Counted from the first letter of the stretch, positions 7,867 to 14,739 are shown. The stretch is DNA of 19,054 nt from Burkholderiaceae bacterium (GCA_016710525.1 JADJVQ010000063.1:1-19054); one strand, 5' to 3'. Numbers and translations: made by a program. The notes: generated from the sequence alone by a model not told the origin.

Positions 7867-8355
7867 ATGCTGGACGCGATCATGCTCACCGCTTCAGCGC
7901 TCGGCCATCCCAATCGGTATCCGTTCTACCTCGCGATCGCGCTGTGGTGCAGCTGGCGCTGGCCGGCACGGCTCGCTCCCCGCAATGTGGTCGTGTTCGC
8001 CGTGGGTTTCGTCCTCGTTTCCGTCCTGCTGGTACCGATGCTCAAGACCGGCCTGGGTCTCGCGCGGCCGCTGGCCGCGCTCGGCCCGGCAGCCGTGACC
8101 CTGGTCGGCGAGCCGGAAGCGAGCCCCGCGTTCCCCTCCGGACACGCGGCATTTGCCGTGCTCGCGGCTGCCTCGCTGACGCCGGGAACGGCCTGGGCCG
8201 CACGCGTTTCGCTGCTGCTCTTCGCGATCGGTGTGTGCCTGTCGCGGATTTCGGTGGGCGCGCACTTCCCGGCCGATGTGCTGGGCGCGGCCCTGCTTTC
8301 CCTCGCGGTCGTCAAGGCGCTGGGGGCCGCGTTTCGGATCGGCGCCTGGCGATGA
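7867..8355 (+). CDS. PAP2-family membrane phosphatase (BcrC/undecaprenyl-diphosphatase-like)
   Basis: This membrane phosphatase has all three PAP2 signature motifs: KTGLGLARP (Lys60, Arg67-Pro68), FPSGHA (Ser91-Gly92-His93) and SRISVGAHFPAD (Ser126-Arg127, His133, Asp137), counted from the ATG at 7867. The fold is a small multi-pass protein of the lipid-phosphate or undecaprenyl-pyrophosphate phosphatase kind. The frame is clearly coding further upstream: from about 7786 it reads a typical PAP2 N-terminus (LNEALFRVINAWHSPMLDAI), but it contains no ATG, GTG or TTG there. The real start is therefore either non-standard (an ATC at 7786 is one option) or lost to a sequence change, and the listed ATG probably truncates the protein by about 27 residues. 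It follows tadG after 13 bases or fewer and overlaps the next gene. Substrate unknown. Confidence 0.88.
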   Translation: MLDAIMLTASALGHPNRYPFYLAIALWCSWRWPARLAPRNVVVFAVGFVLVSVLLVPMLKTGLGLARPLAALGPAAVTLVGEPEASPAFPSGHAAFAVLAAASLTPGTAWAARVSLLLFAIGVCLSRISVGAHFPADVLGAALLSLAVVKALGAAFRIGAWR

Positions 8356-9431
8356 ATACTCCTGTTTCACTGAGGACCGGCGATATCGCGCCTTCGCGGG
8401 CGTTCGCGATCATCGCACTCGTCTACGCGGTGTCCACGGCGGTCACGGCCGGCCTGGCATGGGCGGTGGGATCGCCCTTCGTGCTGTGGTTCAGCGACGC
8501 GCCCCTGCTGCTGGGCGCACTGCTCGGATGCCTGCTGGTGCTGGGTATTCTCTGGGACGGCCTGCTGATCAGCGCGGGATTGCTGTGCGAGCGGTTCTGG
8601 CCTGCTCGCGGCGGCGCCCGAGCGAACCCGCCAATCACGGTAGCAGGCGTGCGCCGGATCCGCTTCTTCACCTGCGGACCTCTGCCGATTCCGGTGCTCC
8701 TGGCCACGGCCCTGACCGTTCTGGGCACATCGAACATCACACTGCTGAACATGAAACTGCTGCGCGACACAACGCAGTGGCGTGACGGGTTCTTCTGGCA
8801 GATCGAAGCACCGGTGCTCGAGCAGCTGCAACACTACGCAATCGACGTTCGCGCCTGGGACCGGCTCTACCACAGCGCCTGGGGCATCGAAACCATCGCC
8901 GCCTTCGCCCTGGTTGTCATCGGCAGGGGGCCGCGCATCGTGCTGCACTACTGCGTCACGCTGATCGTGCTCTTCTACGTCGGGCGCCTGCTGGGAATTC
9001 TGAACCCGGTGATGGGGCCCGCCTTTTTCCAGCCGGCAGCCTTCGGCTATCTCGAGGGATCCGCGACCGCCGAGGCGATGCGTCAGGTCGGAGGCATCCT
9101 GCGGCTTTCCGCCGAGCAGGCGGCCGGTCGCGGGGGCATCCTGCTGGGCGGCGTGTCGGCGATGCCCAGCCTGCATGTCGCGATGGTCTCGATCACCGCC
9201 TACTGGCTGGCGATCGCCAGCCGCCGCACCCTGTTCGTCACGGTGCCGTGGGTGCTGGCGGTGTGGACGGCCACCGTCGTGCTGGGCTGGCACTACATGC
9301 TGGACGGCGCGGGCGGCATCGTTCTGGCCGCGGCCAGCATTCCGCTGACCCGGTGGCTGCTGCGTGTTCTCGGTCCGCGAAACGCACCGGACGCGAGCCC
9401 GCGGGCGGATGGCCAACTCCCTGGCCAATAG
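8352..9431 (+). CDS. PAP2_3-type membrane protein, inositol-phosphorylceramide-synthase-like
   Basis: This 359-residue polytopic membrane protein overlaps the preceding PAP2 gene as ATGA (ATG 8352), implying coupled translation. The C-terminal half carries PAP2_3 motifs resembling those of Aur1/IPC-synthase-type transferases: MPSLHVAM with His275, and GWHYMLDGAGG with His314 and Asp318. The N-terminal half has helices around LLLGALLGCLLVLGILWDGLL and IPVLLATALTVLGTSNITLL, and a central loop (DTTQWRDGFFWQIEAP ... WDRLYHSAWGIETIAAFALVV). Known relatives hydrolyse lipid phosphates or transfer head groups between lipids. Here the product could be a modified membrane lipid or polyprenyl phosphate. 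It is the last gene of the plus-strand tad unit. Confidence 0.8.
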   Translation: MNTPVSLRTGDIAPSRAFAIIALVYAVSTAVTAGLAWAVGSPFVLWFSDAPLLLGALLGCLLVLGILWDGLLISAGLLCERFWPARGGARANPPITVAGVRRIRFFTCGPLPIPVLLATALTVLGTSNITLLNMKLLRDTTQWRDGFFWQIEAPVLEQLQHYAIDVRAWDRLYHSAWGIETIAAFALVVIGRGPRIVLHYCVTLIVLFYVGRLLGILNPVMGPAFFQPAAFGYLEGSATAEAMRQVGGILRLSAEQAAGRGGILLGGVSAMPSLHVAMVSITAYWLAIASRRTLFVTVPWVLAVWTATVVLGWHYMLDGAGGIVLAAASIPLTRWLLRVLGPRNAPDASPRADGQLPGQ

Positions 9432-9444
9432 CCGAACCCCTTGT

Positions 9445-9528
9445 TACAGGGCGTGAACTCCGGTAAACTCCGGGGAGTCGTGGCCTCCCGTGGCGTCGGC
9501 AGGGTTGTGTAACCCGCAGTTCCCTGTA
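9445..9528 (+). ncRNA. Candidate structured RNA upstream of a terminator
   Basis: TACAGGG (9445-9451) plus AACT (9456-9459) pair with AGTT plus CCCTGTA (9518-9528), a closing stem of 11 bp with one CGTG bulge. Inside are three compatible hairpins: CCGG/CCGG at 9460-9473, GGAG/CTCC at 9474-9488, and GGGTT/AACCC at 9502-9515. A terminator follows at 9571-9597. I match it to no riboswitch or sRNA family I know. The 301-base gap 9432-9732 otherwise holds nothing I can name. Confidence 0.3.
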
Positions 9529-9570
9529 TCGATTCCCAACCGAGGAGCCACAGCCAACATGCCCGCAGTC

Positions 9571-9597
9571 AGGCCGCCCAACCAGGGTGGCCTTTTT
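9571..9597 (+). terminator. Rho-independent terminator
   Basis: A nine-pair stem (AGGCCGCCC with GGGTGGCCT, one G-T pair) closes a five-base loop and is followed by five T at 9593-9597. It could end the tadE-tadG-PAP2 transcript, end the candidate small RNA, or act as a leader attenuator for the winged-helix gene at 9733. Confidence 0.65.
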
Positions 9598-9732
9598 GCT
9601 TTCAAGAGTCGCAACGACTTGCCTGGTGCCTGGCTCTATTGCAGACACCCATTGCCCGGCGCCAACGCCTCTGACCGCACGTCAGCCCCGTTGCCGACGT
9701 TCACCCATTCTCCCTTCCCTGGATAGACTGCC

Positions 9733-9978
9733 TTGATCGAAATCCTGAAGTGCCTGAAGAAACATGGTGAGCGCCTCGACTCCCAGATCGCCGACGAAAT
9801 CGGCATCCCGCTGGAAGCCGTGCGCCAGCATGTCGCCGGCCTGGAGCGCACCGGCGACGTCATCGCCTGCAACCTGACGCGATTCAACAATGGTCTGCGC
9901 ACCGACGCCTGGCTGTATCGGGTGTCCGGTTATATTCCGCCGGCGGCACCGGGCCGCAAGGCTCGGCCCGCGAAGTAA
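9733..9978 (+). CDS. Small winged-helix (ArsR/FaeA-like) DNA-binding protein
   Basis: The 81-residue protein starts at a TTG; a stop codon lies three codons upstream and no ATG is available in frame, so this is the only start of a usual kind. Residues about 1-60 read as a compact winged helix: MIEILKCLKKHG, ERLDSQIADEIGIPLEAVRQ (helix-turn-helix) and HVAGLERTGDVIACNLTRF. The C-terminal tail SGYIPPAAPGRKARPAK is basic and Pro-rich. No clear Shine-Dalgarno precedes the TTG. It is a single-gene unit bounded by terminators at 9571-9597 and 10096-10122. Target genes and ligand are not evident. Confidence 0.7.
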   Translation: MIEILKCLKKHGERLDSQIADEIGIPLEAVRQHVAGLERTGDVIACNLTRFNNGLRTDAWLYRVSGYIPPAAPGRKARPAK

Positions 9979-10095
9979 GCGGGCGGCCAGCGGGCGGCGT
10001 CCCGAACGCCGGGTTCGCGCCCGCGGACAGCAGCCTGGGGCTGCCGCCACCGGGCCGGTCATTAGCGGGTCGGCCAACAACGGGCCGGCCATCGA

Positions 10096-10122
10096 AGAGC
10101 CACCTCACTGAGGTGGCTCTTT
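10096..10122. terminator. Strong hairpin terminator between convergent genes
   Basis: An 11-bp perfect stem (AGAGCCACCTC with GAGGTGGCTCT) with loop ACT, followed by TTT on the plus strand. It lies between the plus-strand winged-helix gene and the minus-strand VOC gene, so it can serve both. The rest of 9979-10162 is GC-rich with short imperfect repeats of CGGGCCGG and no gene. Confidence 0.7.
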
Positions 10123-10162
10123 GCATTCCTGGTCCACGGGCGGGCTCAGGCCCGCCAATGCG

Positions 10163-10651
10163 TCAGTTTGCCGCCGTGCGCCCCGCAGTCCACCGATCGA
10201 GCTTGGCACGCGCGTCGTTGGTCGCCGGATTCATGGCGGCATCGTGTCCGGGCAGCCTGGCCGTCAGCTCGATGACGTATCCGTTGGGGTCGCGAAAATA
10301 GATCGAGCGGATGAAGCCGTGGTCCGACACGCCGCGTACCTCCAGGCCCGCCGCCTTGCCTTTGGCGAACATGGCCTGCAGCGTCGGCATGTCGACTTCG
10401 AGCGCGATGTGCAGATCGAAATCGTGCTGCACCTTGAACTCGAAGGGCATATCGGGCGCTTCGAAGTAGGCGAGGTACGAACCGTCGCCCAGCTGATAGA
10501 ACGTGTGCAAGGTGGCCGTCGGGCGGCCGCTCTTGGTCTCGTTGATTTCCAGCGTGCCGGCCAGCGGCAACCCCAGGAAGTCCTCGTAGAACCGGCGCGT
10601 TTCTTCCGAATCGCGGCAGCGATAGGCGTTGTGGTGCAAGCCGCGGATCAT
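10163..10651 (-). CDS. VOC (glyoxalase/bleomycin resistance/dioxygenase) family protein
   Basis: This 162-residue protein is a two-module vicinal-oxygen-chelate fold. Likely metal ligands are His in MIRGLHHNAYRC, Glu in LAYFEAPD, His in FDLHIALEVD and Glu in GYVIELTARLPG. SEETRRFYEDFLGLPLAGT and FIRSIYFRDPNGYVIEL are typical family segments. The ATG at 10651 is preferred because GGAGG lies six bases upstream; a longer in-frame ORF upstream only translates the tandem repeat. It is the last gene of the minus-strand series, after the HpcH/HpaI aldolase. Members include ring-cleaving dioxygenases, glyoxalase I and isomerases; the exact reaction cannot be assigned. Confidence 0.85.
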   Translation of the reverse strand: MIRGLHHNAYRCRDSEETRRFYEDFLGLPLAGTLEINETKSGRPTATLHTFYQLGDGSYLAYFEAPDMPFEFKVQHDFDLHIALEVDMPTLQAMFAKGKAAGLEVRGVSDHGFIRSIYFRDPNGYVIELTARLPGHDAAMNPATNDARAKLDRWTAGRTAAN

Positions 10652-10680
10652 GGCAGCCTCCGTTGCAGGTCGACGATCAG

Positions 10681-10728
10681 AGGGCGATAGCGAGGGCGAC
10701 AGCGAGGGCGACAATGAGGGCGACGCGC
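10681..10728. repeat. Four tandem 12-bp repeats
   Basis: Four directly adjacent 12-base units share AGGGCGAY plus a variable tail (AGGGCGATAGCG, AGGGCGACAGCG, AGGGCGACAATG, AGGGCGACGCGC). They begin immediately beyond the aldolase stop codon and fill most of the gap before the VOC gene's ribosome-binding site. Confidence 0.85.
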
Positions 10729-11508
10729 TCAGCGCTTGTCGCCCACCACCTTCCAGACCCCTGCCACCGCCTCCAGCGAGGCCTTGGCCATCAGGCCGGC
10801 GTCGTTGGCGATCGTCGTCAGGCGAAAACCCATCTGGATCATGCGCGCCGCATAGTCCGGCGAGCCGCAGTGAATGCCCGCATAGATGCCGCGTTTGCCG
10901 CACTCGGCGATCAGGCGTTCGTAGATCTTCAGGATGGTCGGATCCTCATGGTCGAGCTTGGGCGTGAGGCCGAGCGAAAAGGCCAGATCGCTGGGCCCGA
11001 CGTAGATGCCGTCGATGCCCGGCACGTCGAGAATCGACTCCAGATTGTCGATGGCCTGTTTGGTCTCGATCATCGGGATCACGAGGACTTCGTCGTTGGC
11101 GATTTTCTGGTAGTCGCTCGGCACGCCATAGCTGGCATGGCGGATCGGCCCGTTGCTGCGCGTGCCATGCGGCGGGTAGCGGCAGGCCGAGACCATCGCT
11201 TCCGCCTGCTCGCGGGAATTGATCATCGGCGCGATGATGCCCCAGGCGCCGCCGTCGAGCGCCTTGCCGATGATGCCGGGCTCATTCCAGGGCACCCGCA
11301 CCAGCTTCGTGACCGGGTGCTTGTCCATCGCCTGGAAGCACTGGATCATCGACTGGTAGTCCTGCACGCCGTGCTGCATGTCGACGGTGACGCTGTCGAA
11401 GCCGCACTGCGCCATGACTTCGGCCGAAAACCCCGAGGGAATGGCGAGCCAGCCGTTGACGGCCGCCTTGCCCGCTTTCCAGCGGGCCTTCAATTGATTG
11501 GTGCTCAT
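10729..11508 (-). CDS. HpcH/HpaI aldolase family protein
   Basis: This 259-residue class II (metal-dependent) pyruvate-aldolase family protein resembles 4-hydroxy-2-oxo-heptane-1,7-dioate aldolase. Family residues are visible: the base His in VDMQHGVQDY, Arg in KLVRVPWNEPG, metal-binding Glu in IPMIETKQAIDNLESI and Asp in YVGPSDLAFSLGL. GKALDGGAWGIIAPMINSREQ and SACRYPPHGTRSNGP are also standard. The ATG at 11508 has AAGGA nine bases upstream and follows a perfect TATAAT. Family members cleave or form 4-hydroxy-2-oxoacids from pyruvate and an aldehyde, or act on malyl/citramalyl-type substrates. The next gene, across the 12-bp repeats, is the VOC protein. Confidence 0.92.
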   Translation of the reverse strand: MSTNQLKARWKAGKAAVNGWLAIPSGFSAEVMAQCGFDSVTVDMQHGVQDYQSMIQCFQAMDKHPVTKLVRVPWNEPGIIGKALDGGAWGIIAPMINSREQAEAMVSACRYPPHGTRSNGPIRHASYGVPSDYQKIANDEVLVIPMIETKQAIDNLESILDVPGIDGIYVGPSDLAFSLGLTPKLDHEDPTILKIYERLIAECGKRGIYAGIHCGSPDYAARMIQMGFRLTTIANDAGLMAKASLEAVAGVWKVVGDKR

Positions 11509-11563
11509 CGTGCCGGATCCTTGCCTAAAATGGGATGATGGGGGGACTGCGATGCTGGCGACG

Positions 11564-11569
11564 ATTATA
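11564..11569 (-). promoter_or_regulatory. Perfect -10 hexamer upstream of the aldolase gene
   Basis: TATAAT on the minus strand lies 55 bases before the aldolase ATG, in otherwise very GC-rich DNA. A -35 is weak: CTGCCG at 17 bases. It suggests that the aldolase and VOC genes have their own promoter besides any read-through from upstream. Confidence 0.4.
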
Positions 11570-11575
11570 GGTCGG

Positions 11576-12196
11576 TCACCGTCCGTCGGCAGGCTGGCAG
11601 AGCGCCGCGATGCAGGCCTCGCGCAGATCCCAGGCGGCCTGCTCGGACAGGCCATGCGCGGGAGCCCATTGCGCCAGTGCCTGCCGGTGCAGCTGCGGCT
11701 TGCGCTCGGCGAGGACCTCGGGGGCCAGGAAATACTCGGCAGCCAGCGACGCGAAAGGCGAGGCCCGCCCCCGCGGGGCGCCCGAGAAATCGATCCGCTG
11801 GTGGTCGATGGTCAGGTAGCAGCGGGCTTCGGGTATGGCGTCGACCGACGCGGCCGCCAGCACGGCACCCACCCCCGGCGTATTGGCCTCGGACATCGCA
11901 TACAGGCCGACGGTCAGCATCACCTCGAAATGCTCACAACCCTGGGCCACGGTTGCCAGCAGCTGGTGCTTGGAGCTGCCGGTGCCCCGCCCCTCGCGCA
12001 GCACGGCCAGCGGATCTCCCGACCGGACGACCCGCCCGTACGGCAGGGCGGCCAGGTGACGGCCCAGGCCGTCGAAGCTCGAAAACCCCAGCGCAACCAC
12101 GGCCTCGGCCACGAGCGTCGAGGGGCTCGCCAGGGCGCCGCGATGCGACGCGGCATCGGCCTCGAGCGAAAAATCGAGCGGACTGTGGAAATGCAT
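11576..12196 (-). CDS. Conserved-looking protein of unknown function
   Basis: I do not recognise a named family for this 206-residue soluble protein. It has no signal peptide or membrane segment. The core looks conserved: RGTGSSKHQLLATVAQGC, HFEVMLTVGLYAMSEANTPG and DAIPEARCYLTIDHQRIDFS. Its arrangement, a small residue then SSKH at the start of a helix with a later strand carrying an acidic and histidine pair, is faintly reminiscent of transglutaminase-like folds. The position where a catalytic Cys might be expected is Gly/Ser, so activity is doubtful. The ATG at 12196 has AAGGAG seven bases upstream. It starts 21 bases after the Sel1-repeat gene and precedes the aldolase. Confidence 0.75.
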   Translation of the reverse strand: MHFHSPLDFSLEADAASHRGALASPSTLVAEAVVALGFSSFDGLGRHLAALPYGRVVRSGDPLAVLREGRGTGSSKHQLLATVAQGCEHFEVMLTVGLYAMSEANTPGVGAVLAAASVDAIPEARCYLTIDHQRIDFSGAPRGRASPFASLAAEYFLAPEVLAERKPQLHRQALAQWAPAHGLSEQAAWDLREACIAALCQPADGR

Positions 12197-12217
12197 CCGG
12201 CACTCCTTGGCCAGGCT

Positions 12218-12676
12218 TCAGAACATCCGGCAGCCGGTGATGGCGTTACGGCACACGCGGGCCAGGCCCTGGAGCCCGCGGGCTTCGTTCTCGGCCTGTG
12301 GATGGCCCCGCTCGGCGGCCACCTTGTACCAGCGCAGTGCCTCGGCCCGATCCTCGGGCGTGCCGATGCCCGACTTGTAGAACATGCCAAGGTGATATTG
12401 CGCCTCGACATGGCCGGCGTTGGCGGCGTGCCGGCACCACGCGAAAGCCTGCTCGCGCTCGCGGCCGCGTACCCGGGAATCGATGCTGGTCCCGTACCGC
12501 GGCCGGCCCGGCCGGCCGCGCCCGCCGCGCGCCGCCCCGGGCCGGCGCCGGCCCGCCGCCGCCCCGGCGGCGGCGCCGCGGCCGCGCCCGGCGGCGACGA
12601 GGCCCCACACGGCCTGGCGCGACAGGCGCTGAACCGGCGAACCGGCATCGGCGCCCGCCCGCCCGGCCCGCCGCAT
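12218..12676 (-). CDS. Sel1-repeat protein with a low-complexity N-terminus
   Basis: The C-terminal part shows two Sel1 (TPR-like) repeats: REQAFAWCRHAANAGHVEAQ then YHLGMFYKSGIG, and RAEALRWYKVAAERGHPQAE then NEARGLQGLA, ending ITGCRMF. Such repeats usually mediate protein-protein contacts. The first ~70 residues are Gly/Ala/Arg-rich, encoded by an extreme G+C tract at about 12495-12600 that has no recognisable domain. The ATG at 12676 overlaps the GloB stop as TGATG, which favours it over the GTG at 12682. The N-terminus may be a spurious extension or contain an indel; the repeats are well supported. Confidence 0.75.
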   Translation of the reverse strand: MRRAGRAGADAGSPVQRLSRQAVWGLVAAGRGRGAAAGAAAGRRRPGAARGGRGRPGRPRYGTSIDSRVRGREREQAFAWCRHAANAGHVEAQYHLGMFYKSGIGTPEDRAEALRWYKVAAERGHPQAENEARGLQGLARVCRNAITGCRMF

Positions 12677-13470
12677 CACCACTGGTTGCGCAACTCGCGC
12701 AGCTTGACGAAGACCGTCTTGGGATCCGGATTGGCGGGCAATTCGGGAAAGCGTTCACGCAAGGCCGCGATGACACCCGCACTGGTGAGCCGCAGGAAGG
12801 TATTGAACTGCTTTTCTTCGCGCAGCGTCGTGACGATGGCCTGCGCGGGGTCATGGCCCGTGACCCTGGGCAGCAGTGCTTCGGCGGCGCTGTTGCCGGG
12901 CTCGCGCGCCAGCGTGAACTTCAGGTTGTTCTCGAGGTAGTCGTGGCCGGGATATACGCGCGTGTCGTCGGGCAGCTGGGACAACTGATCGGCGAAGGTG
13001 GCGTAAAGATCCTCGGGATTGCCGCCGTTGTGGCAGTTGCCCGCGCCGGCATTGAACAGGGTGTCGCCGGAGAACAGTGCCGGCCGTTCGGTGCGCGAGC
13101 ACAGACAGATGTGGCACATCGTATGGCCGGGAGTATCCAGGCATTCGAGTTCGACCGTCTTGCCGACCTTGATGACGTCGCCTGCCTTGACCCCGCGGTC
13201 CACGCCCGGGATGCTTGCGCCGGCCCGGTGATGGGCGATCACCCTGGCACCGGTGGCGGCGACCACCGCCGCATTGCCCCCGATGTGGTCGTGATGCTCG
13301 TGGGTGTTCAGGATCTGGGTGATCTGCCAGCCCTTGTCCCGGGCGGCGGCCAGGCACTTCTGGTGGTCCAGCGGATCGATGGCCAGTGCCTCGCCCGTCT
13401 CGGGGCAGGCCACAAGGTAGTTGTAGTTCCGGTAGGCATTTCCGGTCCAGATGCGCTCGACGATCATCAT
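12676..13470 (-). CDS. gloB: Hydroxyacylglutathione hydrolase (glyoxalase II-like metallo-beta-lactamase fold)
   Basis: This 264-residue metallo-hydrolase carries the full set of binuclear metal ligands: THEHHDHIGG (HxHxDH), His in DTPGHTMCHICL, Asp in FSGDTLFNAGAGNC and His in YPGHDYLENNLKF. The C-terminal helical part (FNTFLRLTSAGVIAALRE, PDPKTVFVKLRELRNQW) fits the HAGH C-terminal domain. Glyoxalase II hydrolyses S-D-lactoylglutathione; an operon-specific thioester substrate is also possible given the neighbours. The ATG at 13470 overlaps the upstream gene's stop as ATGA, with GGGAG just before, so translation is probably coupled. An ATG at 13467 is an equivalent alternative. Confidence 0.92.
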   Translation of the reverse strand: MMIVERIWTGNAYRNYNYLVACPETGEALAIDPLDHQKCLAAARDKGWQITQILNTHEHHDHIGGNAAVVAATGARVIAHHRAGASIPGVDRGVKAGDVIKVGKTVELECLDTPGHTMCHICLCSRTERPALFSGDTLFNAGAGNCHNGGNPEDLYATFADQLSQLPDDTRVYPGHDYLENNLKFTLAREPGNSAAEALLPRVTGHDPAQAIVTTLREEKQFNTFLRLTSAGVIAALRERFPELPANPDPKTVFVKLRELRNQW

Positions 13471-14270
13471 GGGCTCCCAGGGATGGCGCCAGTGTAGGTG
13501 ACATTGTCCTGGGGCACATGCCGCCACCGTGTGCCCTGGCCTTTTTCCTCCAGGTGATGGGCCAGCGTGCTGAAGCTGCGCGGGATCATCACGAAGGCGG
13601 CTGCGCACCCTTCGGGCAGGCCGAAGTCCAGGACCAGGGCGGCCACGATGCCATCGATGTTGATCGGGATCGGACGCCCCTTGACCCGAGCCAGTTCGGC
13701 CTCGAGCGCCACCAGCAGCCGGCAGTACTGTCCGGCGGCCCCGGTCTCCCGGGCAACGTGCAGCAGTGCAGGCGCCCGAGGATCCCGGGCGTGCGCCGGA
13801 ATGCCGAAACCGGGCATGCGCCCGCCCGAGGCCAGCGCCTGCGCAACGAGGTGGCGGGCGGCAGCCTCGACGCGCGCGTCGTCGGCATCGGGGTCACCGG
13901 CTGCGGGCCGGGCCAGCGCCTGCGTCATCAGCCGCGCCAGAGGGTCGCCGGCGCCCCCGGTGATGTCGCCGAACATCAGGATGCCGCCCGCGATGGCCGC
14001 CGGAATGGAGGTGCCGTACGAGGCGAACGCCCGGCCGATCATGGCCGCCGGCGTGACCGCGTGATCGACGCAGGCGGTGAACACCGCATCGAGCGTGCGC
14101 GCCTGTCCTGGCGTGGGCATGCGGCCCGAGAGCATCAGGAACACGGCCTGCGCGAAGCTGGCGGTTCGGATCAGATCGCTCAGCCGGTGTCCGCGAAGAA
14201 TCAGTTCTTCTTCCGATTCGTTGCTGACGATCTTCGAGATGGCGGTCTCGTAGTGGTGCATGTCGGACAT
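13467..14270 (-). CDS. Citrate-synthase-fold protein, citryl-CoA-lyase-like, with altered active-site His
   Basis: This 267-residue protein matches the small citrate-synthase-fold group often annotated as citryl-CoA lyase: EELILRGHRLSDLI, FAQAVFLMLSGRMPTPGQ, a central GDITGGAGDP, GRMPGFGIPAHARDPRAP and the Asp-containing IPINIDGIVAALVLD, ending in EEKGQGTRWRHVP. In citrate synthases the two catalytic histidines lie in GPLHGG-like and GxGHxxxxxxDPR-like motifs. Here those positions appear to be Thr104 and Ile157, while the third catalytic residue (Asp206) remains. The protein may therefore act on another acyl-CoA or not be a synthase at all. The ATG at 14270 has GAGG six bases upstream; the stop overlaps the GloB start. 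It lies 22 bases downstream of the thioesterase gene. Confidence 0.8.
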   Translation of the reverse strand: MSDMHHYETAISKIVSNESEEELILRGHRLSDLIRTASFAQAVFLMLSGRMPTPGQARTLDAVFTACVDHAVTPAAMIGRAFASYGTSIPAAIAGGILMFGDITGGAGDPLARLMTQALARPAAGDPDADDARVEAAARHLVAQALASGGRMPGFGIPAHARDPRAPALLHVARETGAAGQYCRLLVALEAELARVKGRPIPINIDGIVAALVLDFGLPEGCAAAFVMIPRSFSTLAHHLEEKGQGTRWRHVPQDNVTYTGAIPGSP

Positions 14271-14292
14271 GGAGATCCTCGTCGTAGGGCAG

Positions 14293-14739
14293 TCAGGGCA
14301 CCGGCCGGGCAGGCGGAGCCGCCGGATCCCAGCATTTGGCCAGCACATCGCCCGGCCAGGGCACCGGCTGATGGGTGGCCCGGTCGATGCCCACATGCAC
14401 GACCCGCCCACGCCCGGCCAGGACCGGCTCGGCAGCACTGAGATCCCATATCTGCACAGCGTGCTCGAGGCTGGTACGGCCATGCCTGACCGCTTCGATC
14501 CGGCAGAGCACCTCGCCTGGCACCAGCACCTGGCGCAGGAAATCGTACTCGCAGCGAGCCATCATCGCGCCGAAAGTGGGATGCTCGCCGCGCAGCCCCA
14601 TCGCGCGGTACCAGCCCTGGAATGTCTTGTTGATGAAGGCGAAGTAGCGCGCGTTGTTCACGTGCTGCGAAAAGCGATCTTCAGGCCGATCGTCCTCGGT
14701 GAGTGTGATGCGCAATTCGAACGTCTGCAGGGGCGCCAT
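14293..14739 (-). CDS. Hotdog-fold acyl-CoA thioesterase (4HBT-like)
   Basis: The 148-residue protein has the 4-hydroxybenzoyl-CoA-thioesterase type core: RFSQHVNNARYFAFINKT with the conserved HVNNARY, an Asp four residues before that His (DRFSQH), then GAMMARCEYDFLRQVLVPGE and VRHGRTSLEHAVQI in the central strands. Relatives hydrolyse aromatic or short acyl-CoA thioesters as homotetramers. The ATG at 14739 is chosen as the first in a frame whose upstream codons do not look coding; a weak GGTAGCG precedes it. It lies downstream of the SDR gene across a repeat-containing 135-base gap, and 22 bases upstream of the citryl-CoA-lyase-like gene. Confidence 0.85.
   Translation of the reverse strand: MAPLQTFELRITLTEDDRPEDRFSQHVNNARYFAFINKTFQGWYRAMGLRGEHPTFGAMMARCEYDFLRQVLVPGEVLCRIEAVRHGRTSLEHAVQIWDLSAAEPVLAGRGRVVHVGIDRATHQPVPWPGDVLAKCWDPAAPPARPVP

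Noticed and set aside
9541..9598. SAH riboswitch, from a CGAGGAGC string near 9541
   Set aside because: The remaining conserved segments and pseudoknot are absent and no methionine-cycle gene follows.
9979..10095. CRISPR-like or REP-like repeats of CGGGCCGG
   Set aside because: The copies are short, irregularly spaced and typical of high-GC intergenic DNA; no spacer structure is present.
10651..10903. N-terminal extension of the VOC protein up to 10903
   Set aside because: It overlaps the aldolase gene and contains only the translated 12-bp repeats; the ATG at 10651 has a good ribosome-binding site.
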